Assembly: GCF_002277025.1 (NCBI RefSeq)
Contig: NZ_NIWD01000009.1
Span: forward strand, 54,757-118,756
DNA length: 64,000 nucleotides
From: Sphingopyxis sp. GW247-27LB
Lineage (GTDB): Bacteria > Pseudomonadota > Alphaproteobacteria > Sphingomonadales > Sphingomonadaceae
Direction of reading: 5' to 3'
The notes below the pieces were generated by a model. It did no database searches, had not been told where the DNA came from, and saw nothing but the letters and a program-made list of their open reading frames with translations. Position numbers and translations under genes: made by a program. Positions 33,860 through 43,329 of this stretch are shown one piece after another (position 1 is the stretch's first letter; each line of letters opens with the position of its first letter).

Positions 33860-35419
33860 CTAGCTTGCCTTTCCCTTGCGGGGAGAGGGCTTCTTCGTTG
33901 CCGGCTTCTTCGTTGCCGGCTTCTTCGGCTTGACCGCAGCCTTGACGGGCGATGGCTTCTTCGCGGGTTCCGCCTCGCCTTCTTCCTCGCTCTGCCCCAG
34001 CGTGCGCAGGAACATGCCCCGCACCTCGCGGACATGTGCATTCAGATTTCGCACGCTCCAGCCCGACGTATCGACGGGCGGCAGCACGGTGACACGCACC
34101 GTCGCGGGGCGCATCACGAACTCGTTCTTGGGCGCGACGTCGGTGGCGTTGTGGATCACGATCGGGACGATCGGCACCCCCGCCTGCATCGCGAGGTGGA
34201 AGGCGCCCTTCTTGAACGGCGCGAGCCTTGGCGTCAGCGTGCGCGTACCCTCGGGCGCGATGCAGATCGACTTGCCTTCGTGGCGGATCGCGTCGACCAG
34301 CGGCTCCATCGCCCGAATCGCGCTCTTGCCGTCGGCGCGGTCGACGAAGACGGTGCCGCCCCATTCCATCAGCTTGCCGAGGATGGGAATGTCGCGGATT
34401 TCCTTCTTCCCCACCGCCCCCATGTCGCGGCGGATGAGCTTGGCGAGGATCATCACGTCCGCCTTGCTCTGATGGTTGAAGATGAAGACGCAGGGGCGCG
34501 ACGACCAGAGATGGCGTTCGTTCTCGACCTCCAGCTCGACCCCGGTGATCGCGGTCGCGAAATCGCCGAACAGCCCCATCGAGAAATTGACCGCCTCGCG
34601 CTGCGAGCGGGTCAGCGCCCAGATCGGCAGCCCCGCGGCGAACGCCCCCACGAGCGAGCCGGTCGCGTAGATGGTGCGCGTATAGTCGATCCACGACGGC
34701 GTGCCGCGGCTCGCGAAGCGCTGCACCGGCCAGCCGCGTTCGTCGGCGATGCCCTTCAATTTCATGTTCGGATTGAGCGGGCGCGGCTTGCCGACGCGTT
34801 CGAGCAGTTCGATGTCGTCGTCGCTGTCCGAGTAGAAAAAGCTCTGATCCAGATCGAGGCCATATTCGGCGGCCAGTTCCTCGGCCGCGAGCACCTTGCC
34901 CTCGCCGAAGCACAGGGGGCGGACGATCTCGCCGGTGAAGACGCCATCCTCTATTTCATAGGCCGAGCATTTGATGTCGGTGATGCCGAGGTCGCGCGCG
35001 GTCGGCTCGATCTGGTAGATCGTCGCCGACGAGATGATCGCGACGCGGTGCCCCTTCGCCTGATGCGCCTCGATGATCGCGCGGGTTTCGGGATAGATTT
35101 TGCGCGCGATATGCTTCTTGTAGAGCTCCTCGCCGAAGGTGACGAAGCTTTCCTCGTCGACACCCTTCATGAATTTGGCCGCCGCCGACATCAGCCCCGA
35201 GAAGCCGAGCTGCCCCATGCTGTGCTGCGCGATCACATTGCCCGTCTCGACGATCTCCTCGACCGACATTTCGCGGCGCTGGAATTTCTCGCGCAGCATC
35301 GCCGTCGCCGAATAGCCCGAGATGATCGTTCCGTCGAAGTCGAAGAGCGCGGCGATATGCGGTCCGGGTTCGGAGCCAAGAACCTCTTCCAAATGCGGCT
35401 GCGGCCTCGGCACGCGCAT
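33860..35419 (-). CDS. HAD-phosphatase/1-acylglycerol-3-phosphate acyltransferase fusion
   Basis: 519 residues. N-terminal HAD-IB phosphatase domain: DFDGT (27-31), ISSATIYQIEPT and a SDSDDDIELL acid motif. C-terminal PlsC domain: NHQSKAD (315-321, HX4D), FVDRADGKSA, PEGTR (389-393) and PIVPIVIHNA. One protein could thus acylate lysophosphatidate and carry a phosphatase, giving diacylglycerol. A Lys/Pro/Ala-rich tail (residues about 488-519: PKKPATKKPATKKPSPRKG) follows the folded part. First gene of the block, 86 nt from the repeat at 33754-33843 and plsB. Confidence 0.93.
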   Translation of the reverse strand: MRVPRPQPHLEEVLGSEPGPHIAALFDFDGTIISGYSATAMLREKFQRREMSVEEIVETGNVIAQHSMGQLGFSGLMSAAAKFMKGVDEESFVTFGEELYKKHIARKIYPETRAIIEAHQAKGHRVAIISSATIYQIEPTARDLGITDIKCSAYEIEDGVFTGEIVRPLCFGEGKVLAAEELAAEYGLDLDQSFFYSDSDDDIELLERVGKPRPLNPNMKLKGIADERGWPVQRFASRGTPSWIDYTRTIYATGSLVGAFAAGLPIWALTRSQREAVNFSMGLFGDFATAITGVELEVENERHLWSSRPCVFIFNHQSKADVMILAKLIRRDMGAVGKKEIRDIPILGKLMEWGGTVFVDRADGKSAIRAMEPLVDAIRHEGKSICIAPEGTRTLTPRLAPFKKGAFHLAMQAGVPIVPIVIHNATDVAPKNEFVMRPATVRVTVLPPVDTSGWSVRNLNAHVREVRGMFLRTLGQSEEEGEAEPAKKPSPVKAAVKPKKPATKKPATKKPSPRKGKAS

Positions 35420-35542
35420 CTCCCCACCAGCGGCTATATTGCCGCCTGTGCCTGCACGATGGCAGGGAAAACGGGGTTAGGCAATGCGTCCCATTCGTCG
35501 GCGGCGACTCCGTTTGAAAGCAGGAGCGTGATTTTGCTTTCT

Positions 35543-35585
35543 GCGTCACCCCGCCTACGGCCCCCGCCTGCGCGGGGGGCGACGG
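35543..35585 (+). repeat. Family H half element
   Basis: GGCCCCCGCCTGCGCGGGGG followed by CGACGG at 35559-35585 is one arm of the family H repeat; the left half is degenerate (TGCGTCACCCCGCCTACGG). It abuts the eda stop. Confidence 0.6.
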
Positions 35586-36206
35586 TCAGGGTTTGAGCGC
35601 CGCCGCCTCGCGCGCCAGCGCCTCGATCTTCGCGGGGTCGAGCGGGCCCGGCGGAACGACCCAGCTCCCGCCGACGCAGCGCACCGCGTCGAGCGCGAGC
35701 CATTCGGGCGCGGTCGCGGCGGTGATGCCGCCGGTGGGGCAGAAATTGAGGCCGCGGAACGGCCCCGACAGAGCCTTCAGCGCCGCGACGCCGCCGCTGG
35801 TCGAGGCGGGGAAGAATTTGAAGCTGTCGAGCCCGATGTCGAGACCCGTCATGATGTTCGACGCGTTGGCGATGCCCGGCAGGAAGGGGATGCCCGCCGC
35901 CACCGCCGCTTCGCCGAGGCTGTCGGTGAGGCCGGGCGAGACGATGAACTCGGCGCCGGCATCCAGCGCATCGCTGAGCATTCGCGCGTTCAGCACCGTG
36001 CCCGCGCCGACCACCGCGCCGGCGACCTGCTTCATCGCCTTCATCGCGTCGAGCGCGGCGGGGGTGCGCAGCGTCACCTCGAGCACCGGCAGCCCGCCCG
36101 CGACGAGCGCCTCGGCCATCGGCACCGCATCCTCGACCCGGTCGATGACGATCACCGGAATGACCGGCGCCAGCGCCATGATCTGTTCGATGCCTGATTC
36201 TGCCAT
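35586..36206 (-). CDS. eda: 2-keto-3-deoxy-6-phosphogluconate aldolase
   Basis: 206 residues from the ATG at 36206; a TTG two codons upstream is less likely. It cleaves KDPG to pyruvate and glyceraldehyde-3-phosphate in the Entner-Doudoroff route. VLEVTLRTPAAL carries the catalytic Glu, FKFFPAS the Schiff-base Lys and the phosphate-binding LNFCPTGGI loop. It lies downstream of edd with a repeat of about 78 nt between them. Confidence 0.96.
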   Translation of the reverse strand: MAESGIEQIMALAPVIPVIVIDRVEDAVPMAEALVAGGLPVLEVTLRTPAALDAMKAMKQVAGAVVGAGTVLNARMLSDALDAGAEFIVSPGLTDSLGEAAVAAGIPFLPGIANASNIMTGLDIGLDSFKFFPASTSGGVAALKALSGPFRGLNFCPTGGITAATAPEWLALDAVRCVGGSWVVPPGPLDPAKIEALAREAAALKP

Positions 36207-36225
36207 TTTCAAACTCTTCTTTCAT

Positions 36226-36303
36226 CGTCGCCCCCGCGAAGGCGGGGGCCGTTATCGGTGTTGCGCAAGGTGGCCGGCGGCCCCCGCCTTCGCGGGGGCG
36301 ACG
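36226..36303 (+). repeat. Family H repeat, copy 2
   Basis: CGTCGCCCCCGCGAAGGCGG followed by GGGCC and its complement (36226-36250 and 36279-36303) with a 28-nt centre. It nearly fills the eda-edd gap and ends 2 nt before the edd stop. Confidence 0.9.
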
Positions 36304-36305
36304 GA

Positions 36306-38147
36306 TTAAATTACAGTCTCCATCGCCGCGAGCATCGCCGAGCCGCCCTTCTCCGCCTCGTCGGCGTGGATGCGGAACAAGGCGAACAGCTCGCGGCCGA
36401 CGCCGAGCGCGGGCGGAGGCGGCGCGGCGGGGGCGCGCGACGCCCATTCGGCCTCGTCGACCAGCGCCACAACCTCGCCCTTCACCGCGCAGACGCGCAC
36501 CGGATCGCCGTCCTTCAGATAGGCGAGCGGGCCACTGACGCCGTCGATGCCGGGCAGCGCCTCGGGCGACAGATGGATCACCGCGGGCACCTTGCCGCTC
36601 GCGCCCGACATGCGGCCGTCGGTGAGCAGCGCGACGCGAAAGCCCTTGTCCTGAAGGACGCCGAGCGCCGGGGTCAGCTTGTGGAGTTCGGGCATGCCGT
36701 TGGCGCGCGGGCCCTGGAAGCGGACGACGACGACGACGTCGCGGTCGAGTTCGCCCGCCTTGAACGCCGCGAGCACCTGGTTCTGGTCGTCGAAGATGCG
36801 CGCGGGCGCCTCGATCGTCCAGCGATCCTCGGCCACCGCGCTCGTCTTGATGATCGCGCGGCCGAGATTGCCGGCGAGCAGCCGCATCCCGCCATCGGGC
36901 GAAAAGGGCTCTGCGACCGGGCGCAGCATCGCGTCGTCGCGCGTCTCGGCGGGCGCGGCCTCCCAGTGGAGTTCATCGTTCACGAGCAGCGGCTCGCTCG
37001 CATAGGCCTCCATCGAGCCGCCGACGGTCAGGATGTCGCCGTGGAGCAGTCCCGCGTTCAGGAGCTCGCGCACGACGAAGCCGATCCCGCCAGCGGCCTG
37101 GAAATGGTTCACGTCGCCCGCGCCGTTCGGATAGACGCGCGCGAGCAGCGGCACCGCGTGGCTCAATTCGTCGAAATCCTGCCAATCGATGACGATCCCT
37201 GCGGCGCGCGCGATCGCGGGCAGATGGATCGCGTGATTGGTCGAGCCGCCGGTCGCGAGCAGGCCGATCGCGGCGTTGACGATCGCCTTCTCGTCGATGC
37301 AGCGCGCGAGCGGGCGATAGTCGTCACCGTCCCAGCCGATCTCGGTCAGCCGGTGCGTCGCGGCGCGGGTCAATTCCTGCCGCAGCTTCGTGCCCGGATT
37401 GACGAAGGCGCTGCCGGGGATGTGCAGCCCCATGAGTTCCATCATCATCTGGTTGCTGTTCGCGGTGCCGTAGAAGGTGCAGGTGCCCGCGCCGTGATAG
37501 GAGGCGGCCTCTGCGGCGAGCAGTTCGTCGCGGCTCGCCTTGCCCTCGGCATAGAGCTGGCGCACGCGCTGCTTTTCCTTGTTCGCGAGCCCCGAAGGCA
37601 TCGGTCCCGCGGGGACGAGGATCGTCGGCAGATGGCCGAAGCGCAGCGCGCCGATGAGGAGGCCGGGGACGATCTTGTCGCAGATGCCGAGCAGCAGAGC
37701 GCCCTCGAACATCGCGTGGCTGAGCGCGATCGCGGTGCCCTGCGCGATGTTGTCGCGGCTGAACAGCGACAGGTCCATGCCCGCCTGTCCCTGCGTCACG
37801 CCGTCGCACATGGCGGGCACGCCGCCCGCGACCTGCGCGGTCGCGCCCTTCTCGCGCGCCGCGAGCTTGATCTGCTCGGGATAGCGACCATAGGGCTGAT
37901 GCGCCGAGAGCATGTCGTTATAGGCGGTGACGATCCCGATGTTCATCGCCGCGCCGCCGCGGATCGCCGGCTTGTCCTCGCCCGACGCCGCGAAGCCGTG
38001 CGCGAGATTGCCGCACGACAGCATGCCGCGGTTGGTCCCCGCGTCGCGCTGGCGCTGCATGAGGTCGAGATAGGCGGCGCGGCGTTCGGCGCTGCGGCGG
38101 GTGATCCGGTCGGTGACCTTGGCGATGGTGGGGTGGAGAGTGGTCAT
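36306..38147 (-). CDS. edd: 6-phosphogluconate dehydratase
   Basis: 613 residues, the family length. Iron-sulfur dehydratase of the IlvD/Edd family that makes [34 protein letters not shown] and [11 protein letters not shown] give the three cysteines of the cluster; [12 protein letters not shown] and [23 protein letters not shown] are further signatures. It is between eda and zwf on the same strand. Confidence 0.97.
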   Translation of the reverse strand: MTTLHPTIAKVTDRITRRSAERRAAYLDLMQRQRDAGTNRGMLSCGNLAHGFAASGEDKPAIRGGAAMNIGIVTAYNDMLSAHQPYGRYPEQIKLAAREKGATAQVAGGVPAMCDGVTQGQAGMDLSLFSRDNIAQGTAIALSHAMFEGALLLGICDKIVPGLLIGALRFGHLPTILVPAGPMPSGLANKEKQRVRQLYAEGKASRDELLAAEAASYHGAGTCTFYGTANSNQMMMELMGLHIPGSAFVNPGTKLRQELTRAATHRLTEIGWDGDDYRPLARCIDEKAIVNAAIGLLATGGSTNHAIHLPAIARAAGIVIDWQDFDELSHAVPLLARVYPNGAGDVNHFQAAGGIGFVVRELLNAGLLHGDILTVGGSMEAYASEPLLVNDELHWEAAPAETRDDAMLRPVAEPFSPDGGMRLLAGNLGRAIIKTSAVAEDRWTIEAPARIFDDQNQVLAAFKAGELDRDVVVVVRFQGPRANGMPELHKLTPALGVLQDKGFRVALLTDGRMSGASGKVPAVIHLSPEALPGIDGVSGPLAYLKDGDPVRVCAVKGEVVALVDEAEWASRAPAAPPPPALGVGRELFALFRIHADEAEKGGSAMLAAMETVI

Positions 38148-38164
38148 AATGTAAAATCCAATCC

Positions 38165-38344
38165 CTTCTCCCCTTGCGGGAGAAGGATACGGAGCCTTGC
38201 GCCGAAGGTGCTAGGCGGAGTTGGATGAGGGGTTGCGAGCCAGCGGCTCGCGCGCTCGCTCGGCGAGCGCATACCCCTCACCCAGCTTCGACTAGCCAGC
38301 AAGCTGGCAAGTCTGCGCAACCCTCTCCCGCAAGGGGAGAGGGG
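38165..38344 (+). repeat. Inverted repeat between edd and zwf (family G)
   Basis: A 180-bp element with CTTCTCCCCTTGCGGGAGAAG at the left and CTCTCCCGCAAGGGGAGAGG at the right, an inner ATGAGGGGTTGCG/CATACCCCTCA pairing and a GCGAGC-rich centre. It fills the gap between edd and zwf. Confidence 0.85.
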
Positions 38345-38354
38345 ATTTATTTCC

Positions 38355-39818
38355 TCAATCATGCCAGCTCGCCCCGTCGCGCTCGATCAGCGCGATCGCG
38401 CTCGACGGGCCCCAGCTTCCCGCGGTGTAGTTCTGCGGCGCCATGTCGACCGCGGCCCAGGCGTCGCGGATCGAATCGATCCACTGCCATTGCGCCTCGA
38501 CCTCGTCGCGGCGCACGAACAGCGTCTGGTCGCCCTCGATGAAATCGAGCAGCAGCCGCTCATAAGCGATCCGCCGCCGTTCGCCCGCGAAGCTGTGCGA
38601 GAGCGAGACGTCGAGATTGACCTCCTTGAGCCGCACGCCGTCGCGGTCGAGGCCGGGCTGCTTCGCCATCACCTTGACGCGGATATTCTCTTCGGGCTGC
38701 AGATTGATGATCATGACATTGGCATCGAGCTTCGCCGCGCCGACGCGCGCGAAGATATTGTGCGGCACCGGCTTGAACTGGATCAGCACTTCGGACTGGC
38801 GCTGCGGCATGCGCTTGCCGGTGCGCAGGTAAAAGGGCACGCCCTTCCAGCGCCAATTGTCGATGAACGCCTTCAGGGCGACGAAGGTTTCGGTGTTCGA
38901 CGGCTTGCCGAGTTCGTCGGCATAGCCCGCGACCGCCTGCCCGCCGACCGCGCCGCTGGTATATTGCCCCTTCACGCTCAGCGACTTGACGTCCTCCGCG
39001 CTCATCTTGCGCAGGGAGCGGAGCAGCTTCACCTTCTCGTCGCGCACCGCGGTCGACGAAACGCTCGCGGGCGGCTCCATCGCGATGATCGCGAGCAGCT
39101 GCAGCATATGGTTCTGCACCATGTCGCGCAGCGCGCCGACCCCGTCATAATAGGAAACGCGGCCTTCGAGCCCGACCGTCTCCGCGACCGTGATCTGGAC
39201 ATGGTCGATCGCCTGCGCGTTCCACAAGGGCTCGAACAACATGTTGGCAAAGCGCAGCGCGAGCAGATTCTGCACCGTTTCCTTGCCGAGATAATGGTCG
39301 ATGCGGAAGACGCGGTCCTCGGCGAAGGCATCGCCGACCTGGGCATTGACCTCGCGCGAGGAAGCGAGGTCGTGGCCGATCGGCTTTTCCATCGCGATGC
39401 GGCATTCGGCGCAGGCGATGCCGGCGGCGGCGAGACCCTGGGCGATCGGCCCGAACATCGACGGCGGGGTCGAGAGATAGACGCCGACCGGGCGCGCCAT
39501 CCGCTCGCCGAGGAGCGCGGCGAGATCGTCATAGCCGGTGCCCGAACCCGCATCGACCGCGCAATAGTCGATCCGGTCGAGGAAGCCGTCGACGACCGCG
39601 GCGTCGATGCGGTCTTCGGGGAGATGTTCGGCGAGCGCTTCGCGCACCTGCGCCTGAAAGGCGGCGCGGTCGAGCGCGCTGCGGCCCGAGCCGATGATCG
39701 TCAGCGCCTCGGCGAGCAGCCCGTCCATGTGGAGATTGTAGAGCGAGGGGAAGAGCATCCGGTGCGCCAGATCGCCCGTGGCCCCGAACAATATCAATGT
39801 CTCGACTTTGACGCTCAC
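38355..39818 (-). CDS. zwf: Glucose-6-phosphate 1-dehydrogenase
   Basis: 487 residues. It oxidises glucose-6-phosphate to 6-phosphogluconolactone. GATGDLAHRMLFPSLYNL is the NADP site, RIDHYLGKETVQNLLALRFAN the substrate site, and RTGKRMPQRQSEVLIQFK a later family motif. The gene is first in zwf-edd-eda. The usual pgl and glk partners are not adjacent. Confidence 0.97.
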   Translation of the reverse strand: MSVKVETLILFGATGDLAHRMLFPSLYNLHMDGLLAEALTIIGSGRSALDRAAFQAQVREALAEHLPEDRIDAAVVDGFLDRIDYCAVDAGSGTGYDDLAALLGERMARPVGVYLSTPPSMFGPIAQGLAAAGIACAECRIAMEKPIGHDLASSREVNAQVGDAFAEDRVFRIDHYLGKETVQNLLALRFANMLFEPLWNAQAIDHVQITVAETVGLEGRVSYYDGVGALRDMVQNHMLQLLAIIAMEPPASVSSTAVRDEKVKLLRSLRKMSAEDVKSLSVKGQYTSGAVGGQAVAGYADELGKPSNTETFVALKAFIDNWRWKGVPFYLRTGKRMPQRQSEVLIQFKPVPHNIFARVGAAKLDANVMIINLQPEENIRVKVMAKQPGLDRDGVRLKEVNLDVSLSHSFAGERRRIAYERLLLDFIEGDQTLFVRRDEVEAQWQWIDSIRDAWAAVDMAPQNYTAGSWGPSSAIALIERDGASWHD

Positions 39819-39896
39819 GGCGTTCCCCTTGAATATCCATTATCTGAAATGGCGGAGCCGCCGCCCGATTGCAACGCGCATACGTAGGCTGATTGG

Positions 39897-40029
39897 CCCC
39901 TCCCCTTCAGGGGAGGGGTTGGGGTGGGGGCCATCGAAATAGCGCAAGGCCGCTGGCCCCCACCCCGCTCGACTAAGGCTCGGCTAGCGCCGAACCAAGT
40001 CTCGCTGCCCCTCCCCTGAAGGGGAGGGG
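39897..40029 (+). repeat. Family D repeat, copy 2
   Basis: A copy of the 27039-27173 element with CCCCTCCCCTTCAGGGGAGG at the left and CCCCTCCCCTGAAGGGGAGG at the right and the same CTCGACTAAGGCYCGGCTA centre. It lies in the divergent zwf-glpD space. Confidence 0.9.
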
Positions 40030-40075
40030 TGAAAATAGTTCTATCCGGCGCCGAACGATTCTAAGAGCCGAATCC

Positions 40076-41578
40076 ATGACCGACCCCGCGCCGCCCTATG
40101 ACGTCATCGTGATCGGCGGCGGGGTCAATGGCGCCGGGGTCGCGCGCGATGCCGCCGGGCGCGGGGCGCGGGTGCTGCTGCTCGAGGCGGGCGATCTCGC
40201 GCACGGCACCTCCTCGGCCTCGACCAAACTGATCCACGGCGGCCTCCGATATCTCGAACATTATGAATTCGGCCTGGTGCGCGAGGCGTTGAAGGAGCGC
40301 GAAACCCTGTGGGGCATCGCGCCGCACATCATTCACCCGCTGCGCTTCGTCCTCCCCCATCGCGACGGGCTGCGGCCGCGCTGGCTGCTGCGGCTCGGGC
40401 TCTTCCTCTACGACCATATCGGCGGGCGCAGGAAGCTGCCCGCGACGCGCTCGGTCGACCTCCGCCAGCATCCGGCGGGCGCGCCGCTGCAGAGCCGCTA
40501 CGTCCGCGGCTTCGAATATTCGGACGGCGCGGTCGACGACGCGCGGCTCGTCCTGCTCAACGCGCGCGACGCCGCCGACAAGGGCGCGCGCGTCCGCACC
40601 CGCACACGCGCCGAGATGATGCGCGTCGAGGACGGGCTATGGGTGGTCGAGGCGACCGGCGCGAAGGGCCAAGCCTATCGCTTCACCGGACGCAGCCTCG
40701 TCAACGCCGCGGGACCGGAAGTGCTCGACGTCCTCCACCGCGCCGCCGCGCCGCCCGATTACAGGATGCGGCTGGTGCGCGGATCGCACATCGTGGTGCG
40801 CAGGATCTTCGATCACGACTATGCCTATTTTTTCCAGCTTCCCGACGGACGCATCTTCTTCGCCATTCCGTATGAGGGCGACTTCACGCTGATCGGCACG
40901 ACCGACCAGGATCACGAGGGCTCTCTCGCCGATATCCATGCGAGCGCCGAAGAGATCGCCTATCTCTGCGAGGGCGCGAACCAGTATTTCCGCACCGCGA
41001 TCACCCCCGCCGACGTGGTGTGGACCTATTCGGGGGTGCGGCCGCTGGTCGAGGACGGGTCGGGCAAGCCCGAGGCGGCGACGCGCGGCTACCGCATCGA
41101 CCTCGACTGCGACGAGGGCGCGCCGCTGCTCACCATCTATGGCGGCAAGATCACCAGCTATCGCCATGTCGCCGAGCATGCGGTCGACGAACTCGCGGCG
41201 CACATAGCGGCGCTGTCGGGTCCGCGCTGGACCGGCGGAGCGCCGCTGCCCGGCGGCGATTTCCCGACCGATGGTCTCGCGGCGCTGATCGCAAAGCTCC
41301 GCCTCGCCCACCCCTTTCTGCCCGCCGCGACCGCCGACCGCATCGCCCGCGCCTATGGCACCGCGGCGCGGACGTGGCTCGGCAAAGCCGAAGGCTGGGA
41401 CGATCTGGGCGGCGAGATCGCGCACGGGCTGTCGGCGGCCGAGGCCCGCTGGATGGTGAAGCGCGAATGGGCGCGGACGACCGAGGACATATTGTGGCGG
41501 CGCAGCAAGCTGGGGCTGCTCTTTACCAAAGACGAGGTGGGCCAGCTTGCTGCCTCACTCGACGCGATGCGCTGCTAG
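40076..41578 (+). CDS. glpD: Glycerol-3-phosphate dehydrogenase, aerobic FAD type
   Basis: 500 residues. It oxidises sn-glycerol-3-phosphate at the membrane, passing electrons to ubiquinone. VIGGGVNGAGVARDAAGRG is the FAD site. LEAGDLAHGTSSASTKLIHGGLRYLEHYEFGLVREAL is diagnostic, then VYPSG-like GKITSYR and the C-terminal helical domain. The product feeds glycolysis; it is the catabolic counterpart of gpsA at 24909-25910. Confidence 0.96.
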   Translation: MTDPAPPYDVIVIGGGVNGAGVARDAAGRGARVLLLEAGDLAHGTSSASTKLIHGGLRYLEHYEFGLVREALKERETLWGIAPHIIHPLRFVLPHRDGLRPRWLLRLGLFLYDHIGGRRKLPATRSVDLRQHPAGAPLQSRYVRGFEYSDGAVDDARLVLLNARDAADKGARVRTRTRAEMMRVEDGLWVVEATGAKGQAYRFTGRSLVNAAGPEVLDVLHRAAAPPDYRMRLVRGSHIVVRRIFDHDYAYFFQLPDGRIFFAIPYEGDFTLIGTTDQDHEGSLADIHASAEEIAYLCEGANQYFRTAITPADVVWTYSGVRPLVEDGSGKPEAATRGYRIDLDCDEGAPLLTIYGGKITSYRHVAEHAVDELAAHIAALSGPRWTGGAPLPGGDFPTDGLAALIAKLRLAHPFLPAATADRIARAYGTAARTWLGKAEGWDDLGGEIAHGLSAAEARWMVKREWARTTEDILWRRSKLGLLFTKDEVGQLAASLDAMRC

Positions 41579-42318
41579 GCCGCCGCTGCGATCGCCTCTG
41601 CGTCCGCACCCGCCGGGAAATGCGCGAAACCGGATTCGTCGTGCACCGCCCGCCATACCGCGTCGGCGACATCCGCCTCGGTGGTAAACAGTGTCGGCTT
41701 GGCCATCGCGGCCAGAATGGGCTCCGCATAGCCGGCATAAGGTTCAGGCAACGCATCCTCCAATCTTATGTCGGTATTTCGGGTGAAGGCAGTGGTGGGA
41801 CCATAGCCGGGTTCGACGAGCTTGACCGAAATGCCGAGCGGCTCGAGCTCGTGCGCGAGCGAGCGGGTAAAGCCCTGGATCGCCGTCTTGCTGCCCGTAT
41901 AGGCGGCAGCGAGCGGGAAGGAGGCAAGCGTCGCCGACGACGTGACGTTCACGATCATCCCCCTGCCCCGCACACGAAACTGCGGAAGAACCGCCTGCGT
42001 CATCGCGATCGTGCCGAGCGTGTTGGTTTCGTATACCTCGCGGATTTTCCGCATCGGCGAATGCTCGAGCGCGCCGAAAAGGCCGATGCCCGCATTGTTG
42101 ACCAACACGTCGAGCGGCCCCGCAGCCTTGAGCGCCTCAGCGAGGCTCGCGGCGTCGGTAATGTCGAGAGGCAACTGTCTTATCCGATCAGACGCTTCAA
42201 AGAGGTCGAGGCGCGGTGAGCGCATCGTCGCGACGACATTCCAGCCGCGGGCGTGAAAATGGCGGGCGGTTTCGAGGCCATAGCCCGACGAGCAGCCGGT
42301 GATCAGGATAGTTTTCAT
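41575..42318 (-). CDS. SDR-family oxidoreductase
   Basis: 247 residues. ITGCSSGYGLETARHFHARGW is the NAD(P) site, NNAGIG and VTSSATLASFPLAAAYTGSKTAIQGF (catalytic Ser-Tyr-Lys) follow. GTIAMTQAVLPQFRVRGRG is typical of the short-chain group with a broad substrate range. It overlaps the glpD stop by 4 nt in convergent sense. It is divergent from the AraC-family regulator, which probably controls it. Confidence 0.9.
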   Translation of the reverse strand: MKTILITGCSSGYGLETARHFHARGWNVVATMRSPRLDLFEASDRIRQLPLDITDAASLAEALKAAGPLDVLVNNAGIGLFGALEHSPMRKIREVYETNTLGTIAMTQAVLPQFRVRGRGMIVNVTSSATLASFPLAAAYTGSKTAIQGFTRSLAHELEPLGISVKLVEPGYGPTTAFTRNTDIRLEDALPEPYAGYAEPILAAMAKPTLFTTEADVADAVWRAVHDESGFAHFPAGADAEAIAAAA

Positions 42319-42386
42319 CTTGCGTCCTTTCCAATTGCAATGAAAGGAGACTAATTCTATCGATCAGGACTATCTATAATTTAAAA

Positions 42387-42414
42387 TCCATATTTTATTC
42401 GAGACAGTCCATAT
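42387..42414. promoter_or_regulatory. Direct repeats upstream of araC-type gene
   Basis: TCCATAT occurs at 42387-42393 and again at 42408-42414, starting 21 nt apart (two helical turns). The second copy touches the ATG of the AraC-family gene. The divergent space 42319-42414 is unusually AT-rich. These could be binding sites of the regulator on itself and the SDR gene. Confidence 0.4.
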
Positions 42415-43329
42415 ATGCTCGACCCTCTGTCCGATCTCATCGTGCTGCTGCGCCCAACAACCGTTTTTGCGAAAGCGATCAGCGGCAGCGGCGGATGGGC
42501 CGTGCGCTATTCGTCGTTCGGCAACCCGAGCTTCTGCACGCTGCTGGAAGGCTCCTGCCGGCTCGCAATCGACGGGCAGGCGCCAGTCACCTTGCAGGCG
42601 GGAGACTTTGTGCTGCTGCCGGCAACGCCGGCCTTCACCATGTCGGGCGCCGATGCAGCCGAGCGCGTCGAACCGGTTCCGATCGACCCGCATGCAACCG
42701 CTGGCTTTTCTGGCGAAATGCGCCATGGCCCTCAGGATGGGGCGCCCGATGTGCGAATGCTCGGCGGTTATTTTTCCTTCGCATCGCCGGATGCCGCACT
42801 GCTGGTATCGCAGCTTCCCTCGCTTATTCACCTGCGCGGCGTCGAACGCCTAACGACGCTCGTCGAAATGGTCCGGCAGGAGTCGGGCGAGGAGCGCCCC
42901 GGCCGAGATCTGGTGCTGGCTCGGCTCGTCGAGGTGCTGCTGGTCGAGGCGCTGCGCGCGGTTAGCGGCAACGAAGCGCCGCCAGGACTGCTACGGGGGC
43001 TGGCCGACCCACGGATCGCCGTCGCCATCCGGCGCATTCACGACGAGCCGGCTCGATCGTGGACCGTTGCAGCGCTCGCGCAGGAAGCGGCACTGTCACG
43101 ATCGGCCTTTTTCGATCGCTTCGCGCATATTGTCGGCATGCCGCCGATGGAATATCTGCAAGGCTGGAGGATGAGCATCGCGAAGGACCTGTTGCGCCGC
43201 CGCGCCGGACGGCTCGACGAGATCGCCGAGCGTGTCGGCTATGGCTCGGCGAGTGCCTTCAGCACCGCCTTCGCGCGTCACGTCGGACTGCCGCCGAAGC
43301 GCTATGCGCTGGCCGCAACCGCAACCTGA
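42415..43329 (+). CDS. AraC-family regulator with N-terminal cupin domain
   Basis: 304 residues. The N-terminal half has a cupin-type sensor domain (FTMSGADAAERVEPV and surrounding strands). The C-terminal half has the two helix-turn-helix units: ARSWTVAALAQEAALSRSAFFDRFAHIVGMPPMEYLQ and GRLDEIAERVGYGSASAFSTAFARHVGLPPKRYA. It starts next to a divergent SDR gene and likely regulates it. Effector unknown. Confidence 0.93.
   Translation: MLDPLSDLIVLLRPTTVFAKAISGSGGWAVRYSSFGNPSFCTLLEGSCRLAIDGQAPVTLQAGDFVLLPATPAFTMSGADAAERVEPVPIDPHATAGFSGEMRHGPQDGAPDVRMLGGYFSFASPDAALLVSQLPSLIHLRGVERLTTLVEMVRQESGEERPGRDLVLARLVEVLLVEALRAVSGNEAPPGLLRGLADPRIAVAIRRIHDEPARSWTVAALAQEAALSRSAFFDRFAHIVGMPPMEYLQGWRMSIAKDLLRRRAGRLDEIAERVGYGSASAFSTAFARHVGLPPKRYALAATAT

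Noticed and set aside
36258..38228. 656-codon plus-strand frame
   Set aside because: Antisense of edd, whose cluster cysteines and signatures are clear.
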